Shown here piece after piece: positions 51,917-59,931 of a stretch of DNA of 64,000 nucleotides (its first letter is position 1; the number at the start of each line of letters is the position of its first letter). A program made the position numbers and the translations under genes. This stretch comes from Sanderia malayensis (taxonomy: Eukaryota > Cnidaria > Scyphozoa > Semaeostomeae > Pelagiidae), in the NCBI GenBank assembly GCA_013076295.1, contig RQOL01000502.1, forward strand, positions 124,001 through 188,000, in the 5' to 3' direction. The notes under the pieces are model-generated. The model saw only the letters and a program-made list of their open reading frames with translations, did no database searches and had not been told where the DNA came from.

Positions 51917-52834
51917 ATGGCGTTTCAAAATGGGGATTTGTTAATGTTAACGCATGAAGATAAAATGCGTAATTTGAATGCACAGATAAAATATTTAGAA
52001 TGGCAAAGGGATGTAGAAGCGGCCAGTCAAATTGCATTTGGAGTGCCTAATGTAAAAAAAGAGAAGCAAAAAGAAGATAAAGAAGTCGGGAATAATTCAG
52101 AATTAATTGGAGAAATATTAGATGAACAGAAAAAACTTGATGGTGATTTAAATGAACTAAGACTGAAACAGAAGATAGATAAGAGAACATTGAATGAGGT
52201 GCAGATAGAACAAGAGAATTTGAAAGTGCACATAAATAAATTGAATGAGTTATTAGCAAGTAAAAGAGATAAGTCGGAAGAGAGTGATATCAGTGAGATA
52301 CGATTTTTGGAGAATAAAGTAGCAGAAAATGAATTCAAGATAGTAAATTTAGAACAGCAGCATTTATATATACAAAATGAGTATGGGAAGTTAATTTGGG
52401 TGATTGATAATGTCAAGAGAGAGAGAGAGCAAGCAGAAGTGGAGCATCACAAACTTCTCAGTCCGTTGATATATACACATCCGTACGGTTACAAAATTGG
52501 ATTGCAATTGATGATAAATGGAGAGAAAGCGTGGGACACGTATGGAACCTATATAACTTTATATATGTTAGTGTATATAGGAATGTACGATAATATATTA
52601 AAGTGGCCTATGAATAAGTCCGTAAAATTTAGTATAATTAATCAATATAATAGAAATCTAGATGTAAGTCAATATTTTAAAACAATTCAACCGCACATAA
52701 CAGATGGATTTGAGAAACCAAAGGCGTTGAGAAATAAACCTACCGGAATTGTGCGAATGATGAAAATAAGCCAACTTTCGGATCCAGGATATATAGTTGA
52801 TGATAAGATGTTTATAGAGTGTACAGTAGATTGA
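51917..52834 (+). CDS. Coiled-coil TRAF-C (MATH) domain protein
   Basis: An intact protein of 305 residues. I choose the ATG at 51,917 over a GTG four codons earlier. Residues about 10-35 are helical. Residues about 60-155 are a Glu/Lys/Leu-rich coiled coil. From about 156 to the end is a TRAF-C (MATH) domain: LIWVIDNV at its start, then SPLIYTHPYGYKIGLQL and NG, the DNILKWPM motif matching the TRAF D-x-L-x-WPF block, and IVDDKMFIECTVD as last strand. In TRAF proteins the coiled coil trimerises and the TRAF-C domain binds receptor tails or adaptors in TNF-receptor/Toll signalling. No RING or TRAF zinc finger is present, so by architecture it could bind partners without ubiquitin-ligase activity. 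It lies 75 bp after the Fic segment, same strand. Its place in a virus-like gene cluster suggests capture from a host, an inference. Confidence 0.88.
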   Translation: MAFQNGDLLMLTHEDKMRNLNAQIKYLEWQRDVEAASQIAFGVPNVKKEKQKEDKEVGNNSELIGEILDEQKKLDGDLNELRLKQKIDKRTLNEVQIEQENLKVHINKLNELLASKRDKSEESDISEIRFLENKVAENEFKIVNLEQQHLYIQNEYGKLIWVIDNVKREREQAEVEHHKLLSPLIYTHPYGYKIGLQLMINGEKAWDTYGTYITLYMLVYIGMYDNILKWPMNKSVKFSIINQYNRNLDVSQYFKTIQPHITDGFEKPKALRNKPTGIVRMMKISQLSDPGYIVDDKMFIECTVD

Positions 52835-52912
52835 AATGTAAAAAAAAGAGACGATGATTGAAGTAATCAAGCGTATTCTATTCCTTTTACAAATGGAAAA
52901 AATGAATAATGT

Positions 52913-53389
52913 TCAATAATGATTTGAGCAAATGTCATTAAATAAGTCTATATCGCTCATATAATCTTTATTGAAGTCGTCATCGTCATCATCGCTGTAC
53001 TCTTCGGTACCGGCAGGAATATAGGAAGCATTATTGTTTGCGCTGTTTGTTACCTTGTTGTTTGCTGGTTTCGGAGGTTTCGGCAGAGAACTTTAATTGA
53101 TAGGTGGAGCTGGCGTGCGAACTGCTGTCTCTTTTTCCTCAAACCAATAGGGATAAGTCAGAGTGGTGTGTCCACGGCTTTTAATTTCTTCTGCAAGTCG
53201 TTTGTGCAGGTCTTTGAAATGTTTTCGATAACATTCATTGCGTTTCCAGCTGTTGCAAATAAAGTTGTTTTGTGCAATTGTTTTCGCTTTTACACCACTT
53301 AACTTACCATAATATATACACATTAACCAGAAAGGTTTAGGCACGAATTTAACATCGGTGTAAGTAAACGAGTTCTTTGAATCAGCCAT
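52913..53389 (-). pseudogene. Unknown acidic-tailed protein with one in-frame TAA
   Basis: The ATG at 53,389 (minus strand) opens a 98-residue ORF that stops at TAA (53,093-53,095). The same frame then continues 60 more residues with protein-like composition: a Pro/Lys/Asn-rich linker, a run of six Asp and an acidic end, stopping at TGA (52,913-52,915). The first part is basic and aromatic (FWLMCIYYGKL, CNSWKRNECYRKHFKDLHKR) and could be a small DNA-binding or helical domain; I do not recognise the family. A TATAAATT lies 38 bp upstream. It converges on the TRAF gene. Either the gene ends at the TAA and the rest is chance, or it is a once longer gene with a nonsense change or readthrough. The composition favours a longer gene. 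Confidence 0.55.
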
Positions 53390-53426
53390 CGTGAAATGAA
53401 GTGAAATAGAAAATCGAGATAGATAA

Positions 53427-53434
53427 AATTTATA
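53427..53434 (-). promoter_or_regulatory. TATA box for the minus-strand gene
   Basis: On the minus strand the sequence reads TATAAATT, 38 bp before the ATG at 53,389. This supports that start. Confidence 0.45.
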
Positions 53435-53554
53435 GAAAAAGGAGTTGTTCATTTGCATAAAACTTAGATTATTGTGTGTAAAAAAGAAGGTCGAACTTTG
53501 GACGATTGAGCAATAAAAACTGGTTAAACAGGTTTTGATGAATAGGAAGCCAAA

Positions 53555-54211
53555 AGCCCTATTTACACTACACAAACTAACCCGGGTTAGTTTTCGTTTG
53601 TAGCGTTTGTAGTGTAACCTAACCCGGGTTAATGCAGCGAATTATTTTCTGCAATCTGACCATAATGACAATGCGGTAAACCCATCAGATATTTTAACTA
53701 GCCTTGTTGATGGTATAGCATTACTTGGTCACGCAACCGCTGACCTCTCGACATTGCGTCGTAACTCATTGAGAACAGCCGTAAAACCGGAGTATAAAAC
53801 GCTAACATCGCGTGACATTGCACACAGTGCACTTGTCTTTGGGTCAGAGTTCACTAAAGAGCTTAAGGAAGCAGAAGAAGCATCTAAAGTTTCAAAGGCC
53901 TTTCATAGCTTGCGACCAAATTACAACCGCAACAGAACAAGGTCCAACTTTGCTGCTCGTTATCAATCTCAAAATGGAAGTAGGAATTCTTTTTTATTCC
54001 GAGGCCGGCACCGCCCCCCACTTCGCTTCAAAAGAGGGTTTTACCAGAGACCACCTCAGAGTCAACAACAGTCTGCCCCACAAAATCAACGGAATCCCAA
54101 CACAAAGAAATTTTAAAAGCCGGGTTAGTTGCATTTACACTACGAAAAACTAACCCGGGTTAGCTTAACCCGGGGCGAACCCGGGTTAGTTTGTGTAGTG
54201 TAAATAGGGCT
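53555..54211. mobile_element. 657-bp non-autonomous element with terminal inverted repeats
   Basis: The ends are inverted copies: AGCCCTATTTACACTACACAA at the left, continuing to ACTAACCCGGGTT (about 33 bp in all), and its reverse complement at the right. AAA flanks both sides (53,552-53,554 and 54,212-54,214), compatible with a 3-bp target duplication as made by PIF/Harbinger-type transposases, but ambiguous in an A-run. Additional AACCCGGGTT palindromes lie inside both ends, with a second, inner pair of TTACACTAC-type repeats. No transposase is encoded. The interior holds a gag-like fragment. It sits between the minus-strand gene and the CCAAT/TATA region of the next gene. GC is higher than in the surroundings, indicating a foreign insertion. 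Confidence 0.8.
53639..54116 (+). pseudogene. DIRS-like gag C-terminal fragment
   Basis: One frame is open from inside the left inverted repeat to TAA at 54,114-54,116, with no ATG at its head. The first part contains ALLGHATADLSTLRR and a later LVFGSEFTKELKEA segment. The C-terminal third is rich in Arg, Asn, Gln and Pro (FRGRHRPPLRFKRGF), like an RNA-binding tail. From memory this pattern (LLGHAS..RR.., then a LFGDDL-like segment, then an RG-rich tail) resembles the ORF upstream of reverse transcriptase in animal DIRS-type retroelements. I cannot confirm that without a search. It is a fragment, since neither the N-terminal half nor an RT is present. Confidence 0.5.
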
Positions 54212-54311
54212 AAAGTCGAACTGTCGCGGAATGCGAACGTAAATTGTACGTTAGTTAAAAATAAAATATACACGTGTTCAGTTTAGTCGCGATGTAAATT
54301 AAAATAATTTC

Positions 54312-54355
54312 ATTGGTTGAAAAGAAATGGTTCGATAAAAATGAAATATGATTGG
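54312..54355 (+). promoter_or_regulatory. Two inverted CCAAT boxes
   Basis: ATTGGTTGAAAA occurs twice (54,312 and 54,351), upstream of the ATG at 54,469. ATTGG is the reverse complement of CCAAT. The pair may be an upstream promoter element of the next gene. The remainder of 54,215-54,468 is AT-rich with nothing else recognisable. Confidence 0.4.
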
Positions 54356-54468
54356 TTGAAAAAGTACTATTGTTGTCTACGGTTAAATTAAGTTTCAAGT
54401 AAGAAATTTTGTCAAATTTTAGTTGAAGCAGAAGAGAAAAAACGAGAAGAAAGAAATAGAGAAACAGA

Positions 54469-55635
54469 ATGGTGTATACGAAGAAAGGTGAACATGCGAG
54501 ATCATTTGTTGGAGAAGGTATGATGGATGTATCCAAATTCACAACTAAAATCAAAAGAACCGTTTGAGTGTTGGCTCCATTTTCTCTACAAGCAAGTGTG
54601 AAAGAATCGCTGAAAGAGTTAAACCCAGAGACAACGACGTACGATGTAACAACATCTTTGTTAAGGTACAATGTAGGATTTACCTCTTTTACAGAAAAAT
54701 TTATCAATATTATATTCTCTTTAGAAGAGAGATCGATGTATGAAATAGTTAGAGGAAAAGATGCTGTTAATGAAATACATTTGTGCGCTGCGTATTCAAA
54801 GTTAGTTTTAGCTGGAGTAAAAAAAAGAGTTATGCTAGATAGGGTGCAAAGTAATTTGTTGAAAGTTATGTACCCCTCAAATGCTCAGGGAGCAAATATG
54901 AAACATTTTTTTGTAAATACGGACTTTTATGTCAAAAATATTGCGGAAAATGGTGGAAAAACGGGTGTGAAACGAAAGAATGAGGTAACTTCAGAGGTTG
55001 AAGTAAAAAAAATAAAGCCTCAGGATCCAAGAAAGAAGCCGAACAAGGCAGTTCGGGAGCTAAAGAATTTATCGACATTAAATGAAAAGAAAGAAGCTTG
55101 TAATGAAAATCATAATGCCTTTCAAATAATAGAGTGATCGCTGCAATCTTTCACTGACAATGCGGTAAATTCAAAGGTAGAATTGCCGCCGGCAACTTCG
55201 AAGGTAGAATTGCCGAAGGAGAATTCGAAGATAGAATTCTCGAAGGTGAATTCGAAGGTAGAATCACCAAAGCTAAACTGTCAGAAAGATGTGGTAAAGG
55301 TTGCTCCTATGAAAAGGCAATTGGGGAAAACATTACCTGACTTCAATGAATTAATGGGTTGTGAAGAGAATGAGGAGATGTTGCAAGCAACCTCAAGTAT
55401 TATGAATGTTAATGAGGACTCATTAGCATTCGATGAATTATTAAATTTTAATTTTGTTGATGATTTTGAAATTCAACAAAAAAAATGCAACGATAGAATT
55501 GCTCATAAAACACAACCAAAAGTACTCGGTTTGGGGCGCGGCAAGCATCAATCGTTTGGTTCGATGTTAAGGAATGAAAGACAAAAACAATACAACAATT
55601 TGATAAGTGATGAATCATCCTCAGAGGAGGAGTAG
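54469..55635 (+). pseudogene. Unknown gene A, with two in-frame TGA codons
   Basis: One frame runs from ATG 54,469 to TAG 55,633-55,635 (389 codons), interrupted by TGA at codon 33 (54,565-54,567) and codon 223 (55,135-55,137). If the stops are obeyed, the usable pieces are 32, 189 and about 165 codons. The first half is homologous to gene B (57,113-58,057), clearest at VMYPSNAQGANMKHFFVNTD. After that comes a basic stretch with a possible nuclear localisation signal (VKKIKPQDPRKKPNK), then a short repeat (SKVELP/SKIEFS type), and an acidic Ser/Glu tail (SDESSSEEE) suited to casein kinase II. The family is unknown. The homologous stop in gene B makes a simple error less likely at codon 33. 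Confidence 0.6.
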
Positions 55636-55637
55636 AT

Positions 55638-55643
55638 AATAAA
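55638..55643 (+). terminator. Poly(A) signal after gene A
   Basis: AATAAA sits three bases after the TAG stop of gene A and is copied in most tandem units downstream. Confidence 0.5.
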
Positions 55644-57010
55644 CATTATTTGATAAAGGATGTTTTTATTTGTTACCTGTTTTTGCTATATTTTATACTA
55701 GAAAGGTAGTGAAGTATTATGTGATTATATATAAGAAATCGTTTGGTTCAATGATAAGGAATGAAAGGCAAAAACAATACAACAATTTGATAAGTCATCC
55801 TCAGAGGAGGAGTAGATAATAAACATTATTTGATAAAGGATGTTTTTATTTGTTACCTGTTTTTGCTATATTTTATACTAGAAAGGTAGTGAAGTATTAT
55901 GTGATTATATATAAGAAATCGTTTGGTTCGATGTTAAGGAATGAAAGACAAAAACAATACAACAACTTGATAAGTGATGAATCATCCTCAGAGGAGGAGT
56001 AGATAATAAACATTATTTGATAAAGGATGTTTTTATTTGTTACCTGTTTTTGCTATATTTTATACTAGAAAGGTAGTGAAGTATTATGTGATTATATATA
56101 AGAAATCGTTTGGTTCAATGATAAGGAATGAAAGACAAAAACAATACAACAATTTGATAAGTGATGAATCATCCTCAGAGGAGGAGTAGATAATAAACAT
56201 TATTTGATAAAGGATGTTTTTATTTGTTACCTGTTTTTGCTATATTTTATACTAGAAAGGTACTGAAGTATTATGTGATTATATATAAGAAATTGTTTGG
56301 TTCAATGATAAGGAATGAAAGACAAAAACAATACAACAATTTGATAAGTGATGAATCATCCTCAGAGGAGGAGTAGATAATAAACATTATTTGATAAAGG
56401 ATGTTTTTATTTGTTACCTGTTTTTGCTATATTTTATACTAGAAAGGTAGTGAAGTATTATGTGATTATATATAAGAAATCATTTCGTTCAATGATAAGG
56501 AATGAAAGGCAAAAACAATACAACAATTTGATAAGTCATCCTCAGAGGAGGAGTAGATAATAAAATTATTTGATAAAGGATGTTTTTATTTGTTACCTGT
56601 TTTTGCTATATTTAATACTAGAAAGGTAGTGAAGTATTATGTGATTATATATAAGAAATGGTTTGGTTCAATGATAAGGAATGAAAGACAAAAACAATAC
56701 AACAATTTGATAAGTGATGAATCATCCTCAGAGGAGGAGTAGATAATAAACATTATTTGATAAAGGATGTTTTTATTTGTTACCTGTTTTTGCTATATTT
56801 TATACTAGAAAGGTAGTGAAGTATTATGTGATTATATATAAGAAATCGTTTGGTTCAATGATAAGAATGAAAGCAAAAACAATACAACAATTTGATAAGT
56901 CATCCTCAGAGGAGGAGTAGATAATAAACATTATTTGATAAAGGATGTTTTTATTTGTTACCTGTTTTTGTTATATTTTATACTAGAAAGGTAGTGAAGT
57001 ATTATGTGAT

Positions 57011-57020
57011 TATATATAAG
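57011..57020 (+). promoter_or_regulatory. TATA box of the last tandem unit
   Basis: TATATATAAG lies about 100 bp upstream of the ATG of gene B at 57,113. Identical or near-identical boxes end every tandem unit. A close variant (atatatataggaaatcg) occurs at 62,317-62,333. Confidence 0.45.
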
Positions 57021-57112
57021 AAATGGTTATAGAAATGAAGTAAAATGAAAAAATAATTGAGAAAAACTTTATTTAAAACTTCATCTTTAATGCAATTGAA
57101 ATAGTTGCAGAA

Positions 57113-58057
57113 ATGCCGTCAATAAAGAAATTAACACAAGATACAAGAAGTTTTGAAGATGAAGGTTTAATGAATTTGAATTCGTTTTCAATGCGGGAAA
57201 AACAAACGATTTAGAAATTTTTCCCGCAGTTGTTAGAAACTCTTAATGTGGAAAGTAAGAGGAAAGTGAAAATTGAAACTAGTGAATCGTATTTGAAGTA
57301 TCAGCTAGGATTTCAAACATTTATAAGTAAATTTATGTTGATAATATTTTAGAAAGAATATGATGAAATTCGAGAAATTTTAGAAATAAAGGATGCGATT
57401 AATGTGAAGGAGTTATTGAAAAAGTACGATGAAAATCTAAGAGAAAAAATTGGGAGTAATGTTGAGTCGATGTGTATGTTTTGTATGAAAGTGTTATTTC
57501 CAACAAATGCACAATTATCGAAAATGAAGTACTTTTTTCATAATACGGATATTGAAGTTGTTGAAACAGATGAAATGGTAGAAAAAGCACATAATTTGCA
57601 CAAGTTTGAAAAACCGCGAAAGATGAATGAAGTAGAATTTATCAATAGAAATGAAATTGATGCACTCTTGAAAGATCAATTAATGGATTTATTAATTATA
57701 TGTAATGCCAATATAGGAGTTGCGAATAATCAAACAGTGCACGATAAAGAAGAAGAAATTAATTATAAATTACAAAATAAGATTAAGGACATTTCATTAT
57801 TTATTCAAAAGAATTATTCTCCTAAAGAGATTAATGAAGTTACTAAGGTGATGAATCAAATAATGTATGGAGTAGAGAAAGCTGATAGGCGAATTATTGA
57901 TGATCTATTTCAAAAAGAACAGCAAATTCAAAATTCTGAAAAAGATGATATATATTTAGAAGAAGAAGTTGATGATTATTATGATGATTCAAGAACATTA
58001 ACGAGTGATGAGTTAGATACAACAGGGATGGTGAATGAAGGATTTGATTTCGATTAA
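57113..58057 (+). pseudogene. Unknown gene B, paralogue of gene A, with two in-frame TAG codons
   Basis: From ATG 57,113 the frame runs to TAA 58,055-58,057 (315 codons), with TAG at codon 34 (57,212-57,214) and codon 80 (57,350-57,352). Past the second TAG there are 235 open codons, with a GTG at 57,404 and no ATG until later, so the open part lacks a normal start. It aligns with gene A at TRSFEDEGLMN (gene A: ARSFVGEGMMD), at GFQTFISKFMLIIF (GFTSFTEKFINIIF) and at VLFPTNAQLSKMKYFFHNTD. The C-terminal part is its own: helical, then very acidic (EEEVDDYYDDS). It lies 75 bp upstream of the packaging ATPase. Function unknown. Confidence 0.6.
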
Positions 58058-58132
58058 GAAAAAATTGAAAGTTTTTTGAAATTTAAGTATGTATTAAACT
58101 ATATGAGTCAGGAATCAACATAAAAACTGTGA

Positions 58133-59008
58133 ATGATTAAGCGAAAAATTGAGGATATTTATTATATATCAGATAATGATAGAACAAATAATGATGATGA
58201 TGATGATGAAAATGAAATGGTTGGAGGAGGTTTGTTTAAAAAAAGGTATGATGAATCTGATGAAATTGAGTTATGGAAAACTATATGGTTAGAGAGGTAC
58301 TATGCTGAAGTGAACAGGATCTTGAATGAAAAACCGAATGTAATTGATATCACATTGAAAAACCCATTTACCTTATTGTTAACAGGTAAATCCGGATGTG
58401 GAAAAACATATTGGTTATTGGAATTACTAAGTAAATGGAAAAACGTAACAAGTGATTATAAAGGCAAACTCTTGAAAAATATTGTATGGTTTTATGGTGT
58501 AGAGCAAAAAGAAATATTTAACAGATTGAGAGATGAATTTGGTGAAAAGCACATTCAATTTATTCATGGGTTAGATAAAGAGAAATTAGATCATACTGAA
58601 AATGGAATAATAGTGTTGGATGATTTGATGAGTGAAATGCGAGATAATCTAGATGTTGCTCAATTATTTACCAAAAGTTCACATCATAAATCTGTAACAG
58701 TTTTTATTTTATGGCAAACTCCCTTTCCGCAAGGAAAAATAACAAAAGAAATTGCATCGAATGTGGATTATCAAGTTGTTTTTAATAATGAAAGACAAAA
58801 GAGTCAATTGACAACTTTATGTCAACAAATGACAACAAATACTCAAAAAGGACGAGAGTTGTTTAATAAAATACAGAAATATTTCGATGAAAATAAAGAA
58901 GCATATCCGTATGTATTGATGAATTTTAAATCTACAGATGAAAAAAAAATAAACTATTTGATTAATTTTTTAAGTGATGATGAAAAAAAACCATGTCAAG
59001 AATTATAA
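58133..59008 (+). CDS. A32/FtsK-like DNA packaging ATPase
   Basis: An intact 291-residue P-loop ATPase. Walker A is GKSGCGKT (residues 85-92) after a hydrophobic strand, and Walker B is IIVLDDLM (159-166). A motif FTKSSHHKSVTVFILWQTPF (179-198) fits the S-H-H and Q-N sensor region typical of Polinton/adintovirus and other vaccinia A32-like ATPases, here with QT in place of the usual QN. VVFNNERQKSQLTTLCQQM (215-233) is the conserved C-terminal block of that group. The first 45 residues are acidic and low in complexity. Such enzymes pump viral DNA into capsids. Length fits the family (about 250-300). It is the best evidence that the segment is virus-derived and it has no breaks. Confidence 0.88.
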   Translation: MIKRKIEDIYYISDNDRTNNDDDDDENEMVGGGLFKKRYDESDEIELWKTIWLERYYAEVNRILNEKPNVIDITLKNPFTLLLTGKSGCGKTYWLLELLSKWKNVTSDYKGKLLKNIVWFYGVEQKEIFNRLRDEFGEKHIQFIHGLDKEKLDHTENGIIVLDDLMSEMRDNLDVAQLFTKSSHHKSVTVFILWQTPFPQGKITKEIASNVDYQVVFNNERQKSQLTTLCQQMTTNTQKGRELFNKIQKYFDENKEAYPYVLMNFKSTDEKKINYLINFLSDDEKKPCQEL

Positions 59009-59036
59009 ATTTGTGTAAGTTTATTAGGGAGAGAAA

Positions 59037-59249
59037 ATGGGGGCTGGTGGAAGTACAATTGCTGCATATAGTTTGTTTGGTGTTGATCATGGAGCCAAAA
59101 AGAAAAAACAACAATTTTTAAAGATGATAGGGTTGAAAGGAAAACGAGCGAGAATATTTAGTCAGGTCACAGGGTACGGAAATGTTAAGTTAAATAAAGA
59201 AAGAAAAGTAATAAGAAAGAGGATGAAAAGAGAAAATGGAACAAAATAA
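59037..59249 (+). CDS. Small basic protein with N-myristoylation-like start
   Basis: 70 residues. The start MGAGGS fits the G-x-x-x-S myristoylation pattern after Met removal. The rest is Lys/Arg-rich (KKKKQQ, KGKRAR, RKVIRKRMKREN). It begins 28 bp after the ATPase stop. A basic charge and a lipidation-type N terminus fit a minor virion or membrane-associated core protein of a DNA virus, an inference from context only. Confidence 0.6.
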   Translation: MGAGGSTIAAYSLFGVDHGAKKKKQQFLKMIGLKGKRARIFSQVTGYGNVKLNKERKVIRKRMKRENGTK

Positions 59250-59253
59250 GGTT

Positions 59254-59260
59254 TATATAG
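59254..59260 (+). promoter_or_regulatory. TATA-like box
   Basis: TATATAG lies 35 bp before the ATG at 59,289. It may be a promoter for the Ala-rich basic protein. Confidence 0.3.
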
Positions 59261-59288
59261 TTCATGATGAAATAAAATCGTTAATAAA

Positions 59289-59555
59289 ATGGGTGGAGTT
59301 GCCGCAAGATTAGCAGCTAGAGGAATCACACGTGCTGTTGTAAAATCAACAGCAAAAACGTTAGCTAAAAGAGCAGCTATTGAAGCAGCGAAAGGAGCTA
59401 TACAAGCTGGTGGAAGTGCTGCAGCGGATGCTGTATTAAAAGGACGAGGAAGGGGAAATAAAAAAATAATAGTGGTAGGATCTGGGCGAAAACGTAAGAA
59501 GTTGAAAAGAGTAATAAGAAAAAAGACTATACGAAAAAGAATAAAAAAAAAATAA
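59289..59555 (+). CDS. Ala-rich helical protein with strongly basic tail
   Basis: 88 residues. Residues 1-50 are Ala-rich and amphipathic (RLAARGITRAVVKST, then AAIEAAKGAIQAGGSAAA). Residues 50-88 are dominated by Lys/Arg, with GRGRGNKK and RKRKKLKRVIRKKTIRKR, and would bind DNA and act as a nuclear localisation signal. MGG at the start may be myristoylated. The layout recalls small condensing or membrane-active core proteins of adenovirus-like viruses, but no family match can be claimed. AATAAA (59,551-59,556) overlaps the stop. Confidence 0.6.
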   Translation: MGGVAARLAARGITRAVVKSTAKTLAKRAAIEAAKGAIQAGGSAAADAVLKGRGRGNKKIIVVGSGRKRKKLKRVIRKKTIRKRIKKK

Positions 59556-59570
59556 AACAGGAAAAAGAAC

Positions 59571-59580
59571 TATAAAATAA
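59571..59580 (+). promoter_or_regulatory. TATA box
   Basis: TATAAAATAA lies 37 bp upstream of the ATG at 59,608. Confidence 0.45.
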
Positions 59581-59607
59581 GGGTTAGTAAAATAGACATA
59601 AAGCACA

Positions 59608-59820
59608 ATGAAGTTTTTTAGAGCAACTCGTTTATTTGGTAAACATTCAAGTTATAATAGAAAATGGAAAACGGGTCCATCAAGTAAATTAGTTGGAAAC
59701 GGGAAAATTCGTTTACGTCCCATGTCAAAATTAGCACATCACTTAGCTAAAACAGCGGTTGTTCCACATTCAGGAGTTACTGTGATTCAAAAAAATGGAC
59801 GGGTTATATTGAGAAAATGA
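59608..59820 (+). CDS. Small basic protein
   Basis: 70 residues, rich in Lys, Arg, His and aromatic residues near the start (MKFFRATRLFGKHSSYNRKW), ending in a short beta-like segment (VTVIQKNGRVILRK). It is preceded by a TATA box, and AATAAA (59,820-59,825) follows at the stop codon. It looks like another structural or DNA-binding protein of the ATPase-linked cassette. Family unknown. Confidence 0.55.
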   Translation: MKFFRATRLFGKHSSYNRKWKTGPSSKLVGNGKIRLRPMSKLAHHLAKTAVVPHSGVTVIQKNGRVILRK

Positions 59821-59910
59821 ATAAATTAAATGAAATGCTAATTTTTGAAAAAAATAATGCATTAAACGATAGAAAATAGTAATAGTAATAGTAAGGTATT
59901 AAGAGGAGAC

Positions 59911-59931
59911 ATGGAAAATGTGAAAAAATGA
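59911..59931 (+). other. Upstream micro-ORF overlapping the next start
   Basis: A 6-codon ORF (ATG GAA AAT GTG AAA AAA TGA) ends in an ATGA overlap with the ATG at 59,928. This geometry can support termination-reinitiation. The interval 59,821-59,910 is otherwise plain AT-rich leader. Confidence 0.25.

Larger units (their letters stand above)
55551..57022 (+). repeat. Eight tandem 178-187-bp units made from a gene end plus promoter
   Basis: Unit starts: 55,551, 55,738, 55,918, 56,105, 56,292, 56,479, 56,658, 56,845. A ninth begins and breaks off at 57,023. The first unit starts inside gene A, so every unit carries its last 27 or so codons (RNERQKQYNNLI then the acidic tail or a shifted version), the TAG stop, an AATAAA signal and, at its end, a TATATATAAG box. 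Two length classes exist. The full one keeps the gtgatgaatc phrase; the shorter class (units at 55,738, 56,479 and 56,845) lacks 7 bp there, which moves the frame. Unequal crossing-over amplifying the gene A-gene B intergenic region explains it. Confidence 0.9.

Noticed and set aside
52027..52870. Minus-strand ORFs across the TRAF gene
   Set aside because: Antisense shadows, rich in Ser/Leu/Phe as expected from the complement of a Lys/Glu-rich coiled coil. The plus strand has a clear domain.
54255..54707. Minus-strand ORF with hydrophobic segments over the start of gene A
   Set aside because: It overlaps the region conserved between paralogues A and B on the plus strand, so the plus strand is coding.
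55551..57022. CRISPR-like or rRNA-spacer-like array
   Set aside because: The 178-187-bp units are whole-unit tandem copies of a gene tail and promoter, without spacers.
52913..58057. Alternative genetic code reassigning stops
   Set aside because: All three stops occur inside genes, and the same three also end the intact genes (TRAF with TGA, ATPase with TAA, gene A with TAG), so no simple reassignment fits.
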